Positions 10,628-21,153 of a stretch of DNA of 64,000 nucleotides are shown here, one piece after another. Position numbers and translations under genes: made by a program. The stretch is from the NCBI GenBank assembly GCA_949752735.1, contig OX457040.1:5432370-5496369 (forward strand), given 5' to 3'. This DNA comes from Lumbricus terrestris. Taxonomy: Eukaryota; Annelida; Clitellata; Crassiclitellata; Lumbricidae. The stretch's first letter is position 1; every line of letters starts with the position of its first letter. The notes under the pieces were generated by a model. The model saw nothing but the letters and a program-made list of their open reading frames with translations, was not told the origin of the DNA and did not search any database.

Positions 10628-10884
10628 CTCTAGTCATGTGGTATTCATTCAATTTACTTTCTGTCCATCACAGAATGTTTCCTTTCTACGCTCATCGCCA
10701 TTTCGTTTCTTCGCCAAGCCGTCTCTTACAGATGTGACGAGAGCTTTAATACTTAAATATCAAAATATGGGTGTTGTTTTTAAGGCTGGCTGTCTGTTCT
10801 GTTAGTAATTAAGATTAGTCTTAATTAAATAACTGCATAACTGTACATTGTAGCCGGATGCGGTCTGTCAACCGGATGGTTCCA

Positions 10885-11440
10885 TAAATGTGACACCGGA
10901 GGTCAAAACCCGTCACATGGCGGCCATTTTGGACGCCATCTTGGTTCTCAGAGAGAGCCTCTGATGGATTGTTTGGCACTTTTTATATGTTATTCTACTC
11001 ATATTCCTGATGGATTGCTTGGCACTTTTTATATGTTATTCTACTCATATTCCTTCGCTTATCCTGAAAATTTCAGCCTGTTACGAGCATTTTCCAGGTG
11101 ATAATTAATGACCTTGCTAAAAACGGCCATCTTGGACGCCATCTTTTTTTCCAGAAATTTCTCCTGAAGGATTGCTTAGCACTTTTGGCATGTTATTCTA
11201 CTCATACTCCTACACCAATCCCGAAAGTTCAGCTTGTTACGAGCTTTTTCCAGGTGATGACTAATGACCTATGGAAATAGCGGCCATATTGTACGCCATC
11301 TTGGATTACGGAAAGAGCTCTTTAAGGATTGCTTGGCACTTTACGCACCTCATTCTACTAATATTCCTACACCTATCATGAAAATTTCAGCGTGTTAAGA
11401 GCAATTTCAACATTTTGATTTAATGTTCCTGGAAAAATTC
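10885..11440. repeat. Tandem repeat, about 3 units of 150-190 bp
   Basis: Units begin GCGGCCAT(TTT)GGACGCCATCTT and continue GATTGCTTGGCACTTTT, TTATTCTACTCATATTCCT, GAAAATTTCAGC, GTTACGAGC. A sub-duplication of about 58 bp lies at 10958-11055. The array is preceded by GTGACACCGGAGG...CCCGTCAC, resembling the termini of the nested element at 44172. Confidence 0.75.
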
Positions 11441-11640
11441 CAATGGGAAAAACTGGAAAATTTTCTCCCATTTTTTCAACTGGCACTATATCACATTTTT
11501 CTTATAATTTTTTCCTGAACTCAAAAATATCAGATTCTTTCTTTTGCTTGTAGCACCAAAATGCACAATAACGATGTTTTCGACCGCTAAGAGCTTCGGC
11601 TAATGGTCATTATTCATTTTCTGCACTCGTTCGGTGGCTA

Positions 11641-11678
11641 ATTTAGTAGAATTTGTAACTGTATTAAAGGTGTCTATA
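11641..11678 (-). promoter_or_regulatory. PSE-like + TATA module 6
   Basis: Minus strand: TATAGACACCTTTAATA, 17 nt, then TAAATTAG in place of a strong TATA. Confidence 0.45.
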
Positions 11679-11829
11679 AGTCTTACTGATATTTTCATTC
11701 TGGCTTCTAGTGTTTTAAGATGACTTGAAAGGTTGTACCCAGATTTTAACAGGGTGGGAAGTAAGAATAGAAAATGGATGCGGTGTTTCCTTACGCTACA
11801 TATACTCTGCGTCATAATCTACTTCTTGT

Positions 11830-12330
11830 TTCTTTTCTTCTGTTTCGGGTTCTCTGTCCCTAGACAGGTTCGAACGCAAAATGCCGCCACTCCATCGTCC
11901 GTTGCAAATTTCCCTTTAGCTTTTGGAAGACGTTCTCCATCATCCAGTCCAGCATCATCTGTCTCGGTCGTCCACTTGTTCTTTTCCCCTCCATTTTTCC
12001 TTCCATCGCTATTCTTAGCAAGGAATCTCCTCTTATAATATAGTGTGTGTCCAATCCAGGTTCTTTGCCTTTCTTTCATCATTCTTATCAGTGTTCTTTC
12101 TTCTCCAATTATTTCCAGCACTTCTTCGTTTTTTGTTGTTGTATCCAGCTGATCTTTTCCATTCTTCTTCACGTCCACAATTCAAATACCTCCAGTCTTT
12201 TCATATCTCTTTTCCTCATGGTCCAAGTTTCTAAACCATACAGCGACACACTTCACACCAGTGACTTTATCATCCGTATTTTTTTTTTCATTTTCCTCTA
12301 CGTAGTTCTAGCCACTTCGTGAAAGCCTCT
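11830..12330 (-). pseudogene. RTE-like LINE reverse-transcriptase C-terminus, frameshifted
   Basis: On the minus strand: YGLETWTMRKRDMKRLEVFE, then RMMKERQRTWIGHT, IIRGDSLLR, EGKMEGKRTSGRPRQMMLDW and EWRHFAFEPV. These are the conserved thumb and C-terminal blocks of many animal endonuclease-RT LINEs. At least two frame changes separate the blocks. A related fragment in the opposite orientation is at 17040-17225. Confidence 0.75.
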
Positions 12331-12454
12331 TTTCACATTGTTATCCTCCTTCTGATTTGCTTACCTACGTATTTTTGATATAAATTATGCGCAGTTTCTT
12401 AGTGGACTTTCCAGAGTTATATAAAGCATCGTTTGAAAGGAGGATCCAGAGTTT

Positions 12455-12490
12455 AACGACAGATTATGACAACAGAGTTCGTTGCCGTTG
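12455..12490 (+). repeat. R2 terminus-like fragment
   Basis: AGTTTAACGACAGATTATGA, CAACAGAG and CGTTGCCGTTGG match the R2/I-LINE 3' end in reverse orientation. Confidence 0.45.
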
Positions 12491-12624
12491 GACATATTGA
12501 AGCTCTAGTTCGAAATCTATGATATTAGGCTTCTTTTTAACATTTACTTCAGCAGTCGCATTAATTTAAATCGGTTAATCGCGTTTAGAGCAACGGCAAT
12601 GTTAGTAAACAAACTCAGTTAGAA

Positions 12625-12664
12625 TTAGACACCTTTAATAAAGAGATTTGCTTCATTACAAATA
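12625..12664 (+). promoter_or_regulatory. PSE-like + TATA module 7
   Basis: TTAGACACCTTTAATA, about 17 nt, then ATTACAAATA (weak TATA). A LINE fragment follows closely. Confidence 0.5.
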
Positions 12665-12706
12665 GCCGCGTTCTTGAACTGTTAATCCGATTAATTTTTA
12701 ATTAAT

Positions 12707-12933
12707 TTCCTGCTGATTGGCATCACGCTATTATCCTGCCCTTATTAAAACCTAACAAACAAGCCTCAATTCCAGAATCTTATCGACCCATATCTTTGAC
12801 TTCTACCCTTTGCAAAGTAATGGAAGCAATGGTAAATAAACGTCTACAGAGGTTTTTGGAAAAGAATGATCTTATTTCCACAAATCAGTCCGGTTTTAGA
12901 AAACATAAAAGTACAATTGATCAAATACTGAAA
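12707..12933 (+). pseudogene. I/Jockey-type LINE reverse-transcriptase fragment
   Basis: One frame reads FPADWHHAIILPLLKPNK, ESYRPISLTSTLCKVMEAMV, NKRLQRFLE and NQSGFRKHKSTIDQI: the N-terminal fingers region of non-LTR RT (motif RPISL...K..E and the QSGFR block). It ends abruptly in a GT microsatellite, so the catalytic YADD part is lost. Confidence 0.85.
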
Positions 12934-12934
12934 C

Positions 12935-13006
<72 letters not shown>
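12935..13006 (+). repeat. (GT)n microsatellite
   Basis: About 36 uninterrupted GT units abutting the LINE fragment. Confidence 0.95.
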
Positions 13007-13011
<5 letters not shown>

Positions 13012-13148
13012 TTAATCACCTCACGTCACATGTGGGACTCGGTGGTGTAGTAGGTACGTAAATTTCACAATATAGGTGATTTAAAATCTGTACTAACCAC
13101 GGCCATAAGATGTAGACTATTATTATAGCTCAGCGCATGAATTAGGAT

Positions 13149-13240
13149 AAGTTGAAGAGCTGTATTATGCCAAGCAACTCTTCGAGGACACGGCCTCTGT
13201 TGTCAAAGGCCCTTGTCAAATCTGGATCCATCCATCCAGT
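13149..13240 (-). repeat. R1 hairpin repeat, copy a (diverged)
   Basis: GAGCTGTATTATGCCAAGCA, ACGGCCTCTGTTGTCAAAGG, GTCAAATCTGGATCCATCCA: reverse complement of the R1 family; one arm of its hairpin is eroded. Confidence 0.65.
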
Positions 13241-13699
13241 ATAAGTTGACTATGATTTTAGCCGATTTATTTTCGTTGTATCACCATTTCTTAACCGCAT
13301 TCAGGAGCATTTCAATTGTTTCAGAGTTAATTGTTAGCATCAAATAATTTGTCTTAAAGTAAACTGCCTTTCATTTGCTCAGGCGTCAGTTATAACCGTG
13401 AATAGTATAATTAGGCTGACGAAGCAAAGCATATTTTAATGACACAACGATGTCTTTAACGAGACATGGATGCTGAAAGATTGGAGTCTACAGTAACTTA
13501 ACTTGATGCCTCTGACTGTATACAAATAAAGTCATGTATAGCGTTTTTGAGGTGTTTAATTATTAACTCAAAACCTTGAGATCCCATCGGAATTGGTGGT
13601 GACCTTCTCCAGGCGTGAGTCTGGCGCTGACACAGCTCTGACAGTGGCATCAATTCAATGCACGTATTATAATTATTTCAGTTGTTATTATTTTCGTGT

Positions 13700-13984
13700 T
13701 ACAGTCGTCGTCCAATGTTATAGAGAGGAGAGGATTGAAAATGTTTGCAATTGACGGATGCCTTGACATAGACATATATATACTATTAAAACCGATTTTA
13801 AGGTGTTTAAATATTTCGGGTAGGCCAATAATTTGTGTATCCTCAGAGTTGTGATATTTTGTCTTTTAAAATAATGTTATCCACGCTTACACTGTCTTAG
13901 ATATACTCTCCCGTTGTCCCACTCATGCAATACCATTTCGCAACCTCAACAAAAGAGAAGGGTGACGCTAATATTATATTGCTA
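13700..13984 (+). repeat. Segmental duplicate, copy 1 left part
   Basis: Matches 16985-17480 (GTTTGCAATTGACGGAT, AGGTGTTTAAATATTTCGGG, TTGTGATATTTTGTCTTTTA, GACGCTAATATTATATTGCT). It continues at 15474-15965 after a 1.5-kb insertion. Confidence 0.8.
13774..13811 (-). promoter_or_regulatory. PSE-like + TATA module 8
   Basis: Minus strand: TTTAAACACCTTAAAA, 13-15 nt, TATATATATG. Duplicated with its segment as module 9. Confidence 0.5.
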
Positions 13985-15473
13985 CTAGCTGGGTTACCCG
14001 GCGTTGCCAGGGAAATTTAGGATTCGACATACTCCCGGTCACAACCCCACCACACCACACCCAACACCCCACATCCCCCCACCGCACCCCACCACATCCC
14101 AACTTCCACCGGTACGCCACCCGTGAAATTCCCCCCCCCAATCCCCACCACACCACAATAATGTGGTGGGGTAGGGATTGGGAGGGGAAATTTCACGGGG
14201 GTTGGGAGTGAAATTGTTTCACTCCCTACCCCCCATCCCCTCACACCCACCCCACAACACCCCACCACACTCCGAACTCCACGGGTACGCCACCCGTGAA
14301 TTTTGGATTTTCGAGAAAATTTCCCCCAACCCCTCAACCCCCACCCCCGCCCCACCCCACCATACTCCAACCTCCACTGGTAAGCCACCCGTGAAATTTT
14401 TGTTTCCAGGAAAATTCCCATCCCACCCCTCACTCTCCTGACCACCACCACAATCCGACCTCCACCGGTACGTCACCCGTGAAATTTGGGTCTTCGGGGA
14501 AATTTTCTTCCCTTCAACTCCCACCCCTGCCCACCCGGCCTCTGCGGGTCTGGGGTGTGCTGAATGGAGACGAGGTGGCCCGTGCTAAAATCTGTTTAGC
14601 CGTAACATTTCAGGTGAATAAGTGCGAAAGTATGCATGGCACCGGCTGGAAAAAGTAGCGAAAATGAAGAGTTTTGCCCACATCACCCTGGTCCACATCG
14701 TGGCAGAGATTCGCGAACCCCTCCACTGGGTGTCCCATGCCGAGACGGGCACAATAGTGAAGGTTTGGAGTGAAAGTGCTAAACTGTCTAAATGCATCCC
14801 CGTCAGACAGACAGACACACAGAATCGCTCATCTAAACCTATAAAATACAAGTTGCAACGGGAGGTTAATAAAAAATCTACTCATCCACGCGACCGATTT
14901 TTTCAAATAATTTACAAAACAACTTCTTAGCACTAACGAAAAACACTATCGGGATTCGCGATCCAAAAATCTTTCCTTTTCTCGAGCTTGAAAATCTTTA
15001 TTTTATATCGCAATGCTAACGCGTGTGTTTAATATACGACGCCATTTATTTGCATGCAACCATCATTATCAACAGACCATCGATATATTGATGATTGAAA
15101 CCAGTACATTAATGACGTCACGGCCGATTTTAAGATAATTATTATAGCGCTTTATACGTAAATTAATATCTATTATAGCGTGTCGTTTGTATCAGAAGCC
15201 TATTTAAGACGCAATAATTTTCGCCGATCGGTTTTCAATGAACCAATAGATTTTTAACCTCATTTTTCGCCGAGGGCAGATCTTTTGGCATGCAAAAATG
15301 CTGACTATAGCGTAAACATTGGCGGGTGGCAGCTGGGTTGGACCGAAAACATAAGAGCGGAGTCAGGCGTGGCGGGGGACGAAAACCGAAATTTTCCGGG
15401 CGTGGGAGCGTGGTCAGACGTGACTGTGAACAAAATCTGAAATGTCCCGGGCAACGCCGGGTAATTCAGCTAG
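13985..15473. mobile_element. 1.5-kb DNA element with CTAGCTG termini
   Basis: Left end CTAGCTGGGTTACCCGGCGT and right end ACGCCGGGTAATTCAGCTAG are imperfect inverted repeats. Comparison with the paralogous segment at 17480 places it as an insertion. Contents: a C-rich tandem repeat (14036-14535), a conserved stretch (14700-14830, TGTCCCATGCCGAGACGGGC, CAGACAGACAGACACAC) and AT-rich sequence. No transposase frame and no clear target duplication; superfamily not assigned. Confidence 0.75.
14036..14535. repeat. C-rich tandem repeat within the TIR element
   Basis: About five degenerate units of about 95 bp centred on CGGTACGCCACCCGTGAAAT with CCCCACC-rich spacers. Open frames here on both strands are compositional. 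Confidence 0.8.
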
Positions 15474-15965
15474 TTATTTATATAGATAATAACACAGCAT
15501 TGTTAATCCGTATCTGCTGGATGGTGGGAACGATACGAATTTCTCATCCAAATTCAAACGATGAATGAGAATAATATTATTTCGGTATTGTTGATATTTT
15601 ATCTGGACAATGACTATACCAGTCCTATTGTCTCGTGTCCCATGGGTTTCTATTTCAGGTCAGGGCGAATGCATAATTGTCATCTCCCTTGACATAGAAT
15701 CGTTCAATTTAAAATTGTTCCGAATAGCCCAAACCGAAATATAGCAGCTAATTCTTGTCCGAGATTATCTCTGATTGATGCTAGGACAATCAGGCAAGTA
15801 TCATAGGAAAATTTGGACATCTTATTGCATCTGTGGTAGGGCGGATGCATTAACTTTGTATGAAGATTGTCGACACCCGATGGCTTATACAACGCTGCTA
15901 TTTATAATTTCGTGCGCCATCCGTCCAGAGAATCAATCAGTAATTGATAAACCGTGACATTGGTC
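15474..15965 (+). repeat. Segmental duplicate, copy 1 right part
   Basis: Matches 17490-17624 plus 19632-19870: CGAATTTCTCATCCAAATTC, TTTCTATTTC, GGGCGAATGCATAATTGTCA, GTCTTATTGCATCTG. It preserves the empty site of the outer hAT (GGGCGAAT at 15664-15671). Confidence 0.85.
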
Positions 15966-16024
15966 GTTCAATGGCAAAACTGAAAAACATTAATAATGCT
16001 ATCAAAGATAACGACCGCTGTTGA

Positions 16025-16118
16025 TGATGGATGAATCCGATTTGACCAGGTTCTATGACAGCAGAGGCCGTTACACTGTACAGAAATTTGCTCGGCGTAT
16101 TTCAGCTCTTAAGAGCTT
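16025..16118 (+). repeat. R1 hairpin repeat, copy b
   Basis: ATGGATGAATCCGATTTGAC, CAGCAGAGGCCGTTAC, GAAATTTGCTCGGCGTATTT, CAGCTCTTAAGAGC. Confidence 0.75.
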
Positions 16119-16129
16119 TCTTCTTTCGA

Positions 16130-16215
16130 AGTTTGCCAATGCCAGTCCGAAGCCTGGAAAAAGGAGGAGGGCGTCGCTAATGGTCATTGATACCACACAG
16201 TTGACGACAGCAACA
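16130..16215 (+). repeat. R2-type SINE-like repeat
   Basis: GCCAATGCCAGTCCGAAGCC, GGAGGAGGGCGTCGCTAATG, GTCATTGATACCACACAG; directly follows R1 copy b. Confidence 0.55.
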
Positions 16216-16219
16216 GATG

Positions 16220-16796
16220 AAAAAGGTTTAATTGACTGTTGTTGACGACACAATCACATTATTTATAAAACTTAAGTCCTCCGTTACGCGGGTGTTTTAT
16301 CTAAACCCGCCACAATGGATGTGCAAAGATGACTGAGGCAGCCAATTATAGTGTTTCAACTTAACTCAACTATTATAGTATCACCGATTGAAACAACTTA
16401 TAATCTAACCTAATCTAACCTAATCAAATATTTGTGAAGCGTTTCTCACAGCAGATCTGTTCAGAAACGCTCTCAGCGTGACAGGCCTATGAAAAGCGAA
16501 ATTAATGTCTTCAATAGTGTTGTTTTCGTTGATGAAAACGAAAAAAATTACAATTAACGAAAATCAAAGGTTTTTATTAACGAAAACTGAAACTAAAAAT
16601 CAAATGCGCTGACAAAGAAAACTAAAACGAAATTTGCAGCAATCAAAACTATAACAAAGCGAAAATTGATCAAACGAAAACTAAATAATTTGTTTGTAAT
16701 TTTACCTTGATTGCCATGTTTTTCGTGCTTTGTTTTTTATCTACTCCCGCTAATAAATTTTGTCCATTTCTTTCAATTTTAACAAAGCTGTTGTAT
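16220..16796. other. Intergenic AT-rich DNA with degenerate ACGAAAACTAAA repeats
   Basis: A hairpin GAAGCGTTTCT...AGAAACGCTC lies at 16437-16477. From about 16515 to 16690 imperfect ACGAAAACTAAAAC units form a low-complexity stretch. No coding frame. Confidence 0.6.
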
Positions 16797-16866
16797 TTAA
16801 CCTTCATCCTACCAACACATTTTGCATACGTTTTTAACCAACTTGGGTCCGAACGGACCCCAAACA
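16797..16866 (+). mobile_element. TTAA element left end (GGGTCC-palindrome family)
   Basis: TTAA followed by CCTTCATCCTACCAACACAT, ACCAACTTGGGTCC and palindrome TTGGGTCCGAACGGACCCCAA-like sequence; parallels the end at 60713. No right end was found, so the copy is truncated. Confidence 0.65.
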
Positions 16867-17039
16867 CGCATACATGCATAGTTGCATACTTGCATATATA
16901 CACACAAACATACATATATAATTGCATGTATGAACAATTGTATATATGTAGCCTATGCATGTATGAGAAATTCGTATTATAATTGTTTCAGACGTTTTTC
17001 GTTTTACAGTCGTTTAATTAATTTAATTAATTAGTCGGT

Positions 17040-17225
17040 AAAATTGGTGATAGAAGGAAAAATGGAGGGGGAAAGAACAAGAGGAAGACCACGACAGATG
17101 ATGTTGGACACGATGATGACGAGGATAGGTTACCAAAGACTAAAAGAGAAGACCCAGCGGAGGTAAGAGTGGCGACATTGGACAGCCGAACCTGCCTAGC
17201 GGCAGAGAACAAGAAGAAGAAGAAG
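17040..17225 (+). pseudogene. RTE-like LINE RT C-terminal fragment
   Basis: Broken frames read RRKNGG, RGRPRQMMLD-like, DRLPKTKRED and VATLDSRTCLAAEN, parallel to the minus-strand copy at 11830-12330; it ends in an AAGAAG tail at 17212-17226. Confidence 0.6.
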
Positions 17226-17277
17226 TCGTTTCATGTGATAGACAGGATATTATTGAAATGTTTGCAATTGACGGATT

Positions 17278-17316
17278 ATTATATATGACATTAAAATCTA
17301 TTTTAAGGTGTTTAAA
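17278..17316 (-). promoter_or_regulatory. PSE-like + TATA module 9
   Basis: Minus strand: TTTAAACACCTTAAAATAG, about 15 nt, TATATAAT. Paralog of module 8. Confidence 0.5.
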
Positions 17317-17914
17317 TATTTCGGGTAAGCCCATGTGTGTTTCTTCAGAGTTGTGATTTTTTTGTCTTTTAACATTATATGGTATCTACACTTACACTCA
17401 GATATACTCATCCAATGTCATATTCCTGCAATATCATTACGTATCATGAACAACGGATGATGGCGACGCTAATATTATATTGCTGCGGACGAAACGAATT
17501 TCTCATCCAAGATTCAAACGATGATTGAGAAGAATATTATTTCGGCATTGTTGATATTTTATCCGGACATGACTAAACTGATTGTCTCTTGTCCCATGGG
17601 TTTCTATTTCTAGTCAGGGCGGATCAGGGGCGGATCCAGAGAGCACTGGCGGAGACCTAGGGGGGGACAGGGGGGGACGGTCCCCCCCAATAAAGGCGTT
17701 GGGGGGCACGGCCCATGCATTTGTCCCCCCCAATGTTTAAGCGTTAGGGCATTTACCCAAACACGCCAGTAGAGTATTAGAGAAAGAAAACTTTAGCAGA
17801 TGAAGTTCGTATTTCTAATCATATGAATTCCCGGGCAATCCAGGCTCTAACCAATAGTTATTAATTTTAGTCCCACGTTGAATAGTTTGTGTGGATAATA
17901 TACCTCTTTTAACA

Positions 17915-18210
17915 TATTACCGGTTATTATAAAAACCTTGCCAACACCCAACGTCACAACTGATATAAAATTTATGGACTCCATCAGGAAAAGAGAAGTT
18001 CAAATTCCCCAACTTAGGATTGTGGCATGTTCTTAATAACACTTGGCTGAAAGTGTTATGTAAAAGCACAACAGACTTGTGTTCTAAATGCCAATTGCCT
18101 GAAACAACTGAGCATACGCTGCTTGCGTGTATAACCAATGATATATCAATCTTACTATTTAAAAAATGCGAGGAGAAAAAAGTGGAATGCACAGTTAAAA
18201 ATCTTTAAAG
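17915..18210 (+). pseudogene. I-type LINE C-terminal fragment captured in hAT copy 2
   Basis: Same peptide tail as in copy 1 (LCSKCQLPETTEHTLLAC, then VKNL and stop), here on the plus strand because the host element is inverted. Confidence 0.75.
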
Positions 18211-18529
18211 ACGTCAACAGCCTTTGTAGCTATAAGATGTCGTTAAACTTCTGATTAATAATAATAAATAACGCCACAACGTCATAATCGGGCTTCTGCT
18301 ACATTCCACTCAGGTTTCCTTCCGGCTAGAATCAACCCCCCAGTTGGACATTGGGAATAGTATGGAAAGTAAAAGTAAGTTAGTATGTAAGTATTTTGTT
18401 TATTACTCCTCTTGAGAACGAACAATGGGACATAGAACATCGTTATTATACATCGGATTAACAATAGGTAATAAAGACGTACGATTTAAAATCCCAAGTT
18501 CAATGTAATATAATTACTAAACTATTATC

Positions 18530-19190
18530 ATCAAACAAGTTAACTATTATTATTGTTTTAAACTGGGAATTCCAATTGGAGATGTCTATTACACACCTCT
18601 TTTAACTTTATTAAACTATTATCATCAAACAAGTTAACTATTATTATTGTTTTAAACTGAGAATTCCAATTGGAGATGTCTATTACACACCTCTTTTAAC
18701 TTTATTAAACTATTATCATCAAACAAGTTAACTATTATTATTGTTTTAAACAGAGAATTCCAAATGGAGATGTCTCTTACACACATCTTTTAACTTTATT
18801 AAACTATTATCATCAAACAAGTTAACTATTATTATTGTTTTAAACTGGGAATTCCAATTGGAGATGTCTATTACACACCTCTTTTAACTTTATTAAACTA
18901 TTATCATCAAACAAGTTAACTATTATTATTGTTTTAAACTGAGAATTCCAATTGGAGATGTCTCTTACACACATCTTTTAATTTTACTCAACTTATATCA
19001 TCAGACAAGTTAACTATTATTTTTAAACAGAGAATTCCAATTGGAGATATTTCTTACACACCTCTTTTAACTTTACTGAACTATTATCATCAAGCAAATT
19101 AACTATTATTTTTTAACAGAAAATTCCAATTGGAGATGTCTCTTACACACCTCTTTTAACTTTACTAAACAATTATCAATTCAAAGCATT
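18530..19190. repeat. Minisatellite inside hAT copy 2, about 7 units
   Basis: Same 95-bp unit as in copy 1 in reverse orientation, with GAATTCCAATTGGAGATGTC and CACACCTCTTTTAAC in each unit. Confidence 0.85.
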
Positions 19191-20364
19191 TCGAAATTGG
19201 CGGGGACACTTTTGAAGTCTTGAACAAAGACTATAAGCACTGAAATGACGAAGAAATTTTTTAATATGACTACCTGAAATGCTGCCATTGTAGTGCTGAA
19301 AATCAAACTTTTTCGAAATTTGGGGGCATATTCCCAGCCCAAACCCTCCCCTGCGAGGCGCTTTGTGCCTCGGCGATCGTCATTCGGCCGCTCGTCCGTC
19401 CCCCCCAAAGTTCGGACCAGGTCTCCGCCTATGCCAGAGAGCCAAAATGGCAATGTCCCCCCATTTAGAAATTTCTTTTTCTACCAGCTATTCTGGAAAG
19501 TTGTCGTGGCCCCATTGAGTAGGTCCGCATGTCCGTCCCCGCATACTAGGAGGAGGTAGATTCGCAAGACTGATGACTAAAAAGTCCCTAAATTTTGCGC
19601 CCCCCATCGATAATTTCTGTATCCGCCCTTGGGGCGAATGCATAATTGTCATCTCCCTTGACTTAGAATCGTTCAATTTCAGATTAATCCGAATAGCCTA
19701 TTCCGAGATAGCAGTTAATTCTTATAAGATATTGTCTTTGATTGAGGCTGGAACAATCAGATAAGTATTACATGCAAATTTAGACATCTTATTGTATCTG
19801 TTGTAGGACGGAGGTCCTATGCATGAACTTTGTACGAAGATTGTCGACACTCGATGTCTTATACAACGGTGGTTTGATGGTGGCTTTCAAATATCTGAGA
19901 TAGGAACGAGATAATATTAGCAATCGGTCTCCAAATGGATTAAACTAAACTTCCACAATTAAAAATTCAAGAGGAATTCGAATTTGGTTTGTATACCGTA
20001 AATTTTAAGCTTTTGACAGATGTCCAAGGTTAACGTTACTTTCAGTTGTTGAATGCTAAATCACTACCAATGCGAAAAAATTTTGTGCGGCTCTTCTCAA
20101 TTCCACACATGATTCAAAATACAGTCTAGGAAAATGCTACCCGATGCATAAATATATTCGTTGAAGCCTCAAGAAGAAATTTCTCTATCGATAAAACAAG
20201 AATTTGCAATTATAAAGTAAACTTTAAATTCAGTAGAGTTAACTACCAAGCAGTTTGATTTGACGACTCAATCACACCTTTCAAACTCTTTCCGTTTATT
20301 TATAAATAATCTTGTCAAGTTTACCGCTTTCGATGTTTTCCGGTTTCAATAACTCCGTAACTGG

Positions 20365-20455
20365 TCGAACTCTGCCAGTGCCAGTCCCAACAATGAGGGG
20401 ACGTCGCTAATGGTCTTTGTTATTACACAATGTCATGTAGTGACGTTAAACTGCA
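20365..20455 (+). repeat. R2-type SINE-like repeat
   Basis: CTCTGCCAGTGCCAGTCCCA, ACGTCGCTAATGGTCTTTGT, TGACGTTAAACTGCAAATC; a second, shorter copy of the body occurs at 20590-20650. Confidence 0.55.
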
Positions 20456-20973
20456 AATCACATCACACTCTGTTTTCAATGAACAGAAAGAAAACAACAG
20501 ACAAGGCGCAAATATCTTCGTATCTGAAACCAGGAAGATGCCGTTATCCATTGAAAAGTTATCCATATGATTACGTCAAAAATGTCTGCACCTTAGCAGT
20601 GCCAGTTCCAAGCCTACAAATAAGAGGAGGGCGATACAAATCGTTTTTCTTAGCGTCGTTGAACATGCACCAAACCAGATTTAGTGGAAAATAAAACGAG
20701 AATACGAATGTAATCTTCAGACTTAGATGAAATAAAGCTTCATACCCATATATCCATATACACCAATTAAGACATCGTAATTGCGTGCATCAACAGTGCT
20801 AAAAGTTTGCAAATGCATACTTATAGAGCGACCCGGCACGATAATTTATAAAACTTGCTCATTCCTATTTATGACTACACAAGACCATTTGCGAATAGAA
20901 CGGTCATCACCGGCTATTACAGATTTATAGCGAAGAATTGCATCAGTTTACAAAATGTGCTCAAAAACGCCGC

Positions 20974-21013
20974 TTAGACACCCTTAAAATAGAGGCATAT
21001 TGATGTATAAATA
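20974..21013 (+). promoter_or_regulatory. PSE-like + TATA module 10
   Basis: TTAGACACCCTTAAAAT, 17 nt from the CACC box end, then TATAAATA. R1 begins 47 nt past the TATA in transcript direction. Confidence 0.65.
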
Positions 21014-21059
21014 AATGTATTCGGTGAGTTTAAAAACTTCGAAAAAAGAAAGCTTTTAA

Positions 21060-21153
21060 GTGCTGTAATATGCCGAGCAAATTTCTGTCCAGGGTAACGG
21101 CCTCTGTTGTCATAGACCCTGGTCAAATCGGATCCATCCATCGTTATAAGTTA
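21060..21153 (-). repeat. R1 hairpin repeat, copy c; candidate small RNA of module 10
   Basis: Plus strand reads AGTGCTGTAATATGCCGAGC, CCAGGGTAACGGCCTCTGTT, GTCATAGACCCTGGTC, ATCGGATCCATCCATC. CCAGGGT and ACCCTGG form a hairpin. The position, about 50 nt after the TATA of module 10, is where an snRNA-type promoter would start transcription. No T-run terminator is evident. Confidence 0.5.

Larger units (their letters stand above)
17644..19433 (-). mobile_element. hAT-like non-autonomous element, copy 2 (nested)
   Basis: Inverted, nearly identical copy of 8808-10399, flanked by the perfect 8-bp duplication CCAGAGAG (17636-17643, 19434-19441). It is 1790 bp because the minisatellite (about 18530-19190) has about seven units instead of five. 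Read on its own sense strand it has the same order: G-rich end, minisatellite, captured LINE tail, C-rich end. Confidence 0.92.
17625..19631. mobile_element. Outer hAT-like element interrupted by hAT copy 2
   Basis: Left end CAGGGGCGGATCCAGAGAG, right end GTATCCGCCCTTG; flanked by GGGCGGAT (17617) and GGGCGAAT (19632). The uninterrupted paralog at 15664 shows a single GGGCGAAT, confirming an 8-bp target duplication with one later substitution. Without the nested element it is about 210 bp. Confidence 0.85.

Noticed and set aside
14017..14524. Frames of 87-144 codons rich in Gly/Trp or Pro/His
   Set aside because: They follow the C-rich tandem repeat in three frames on both strands; codon content is repeat-driven.
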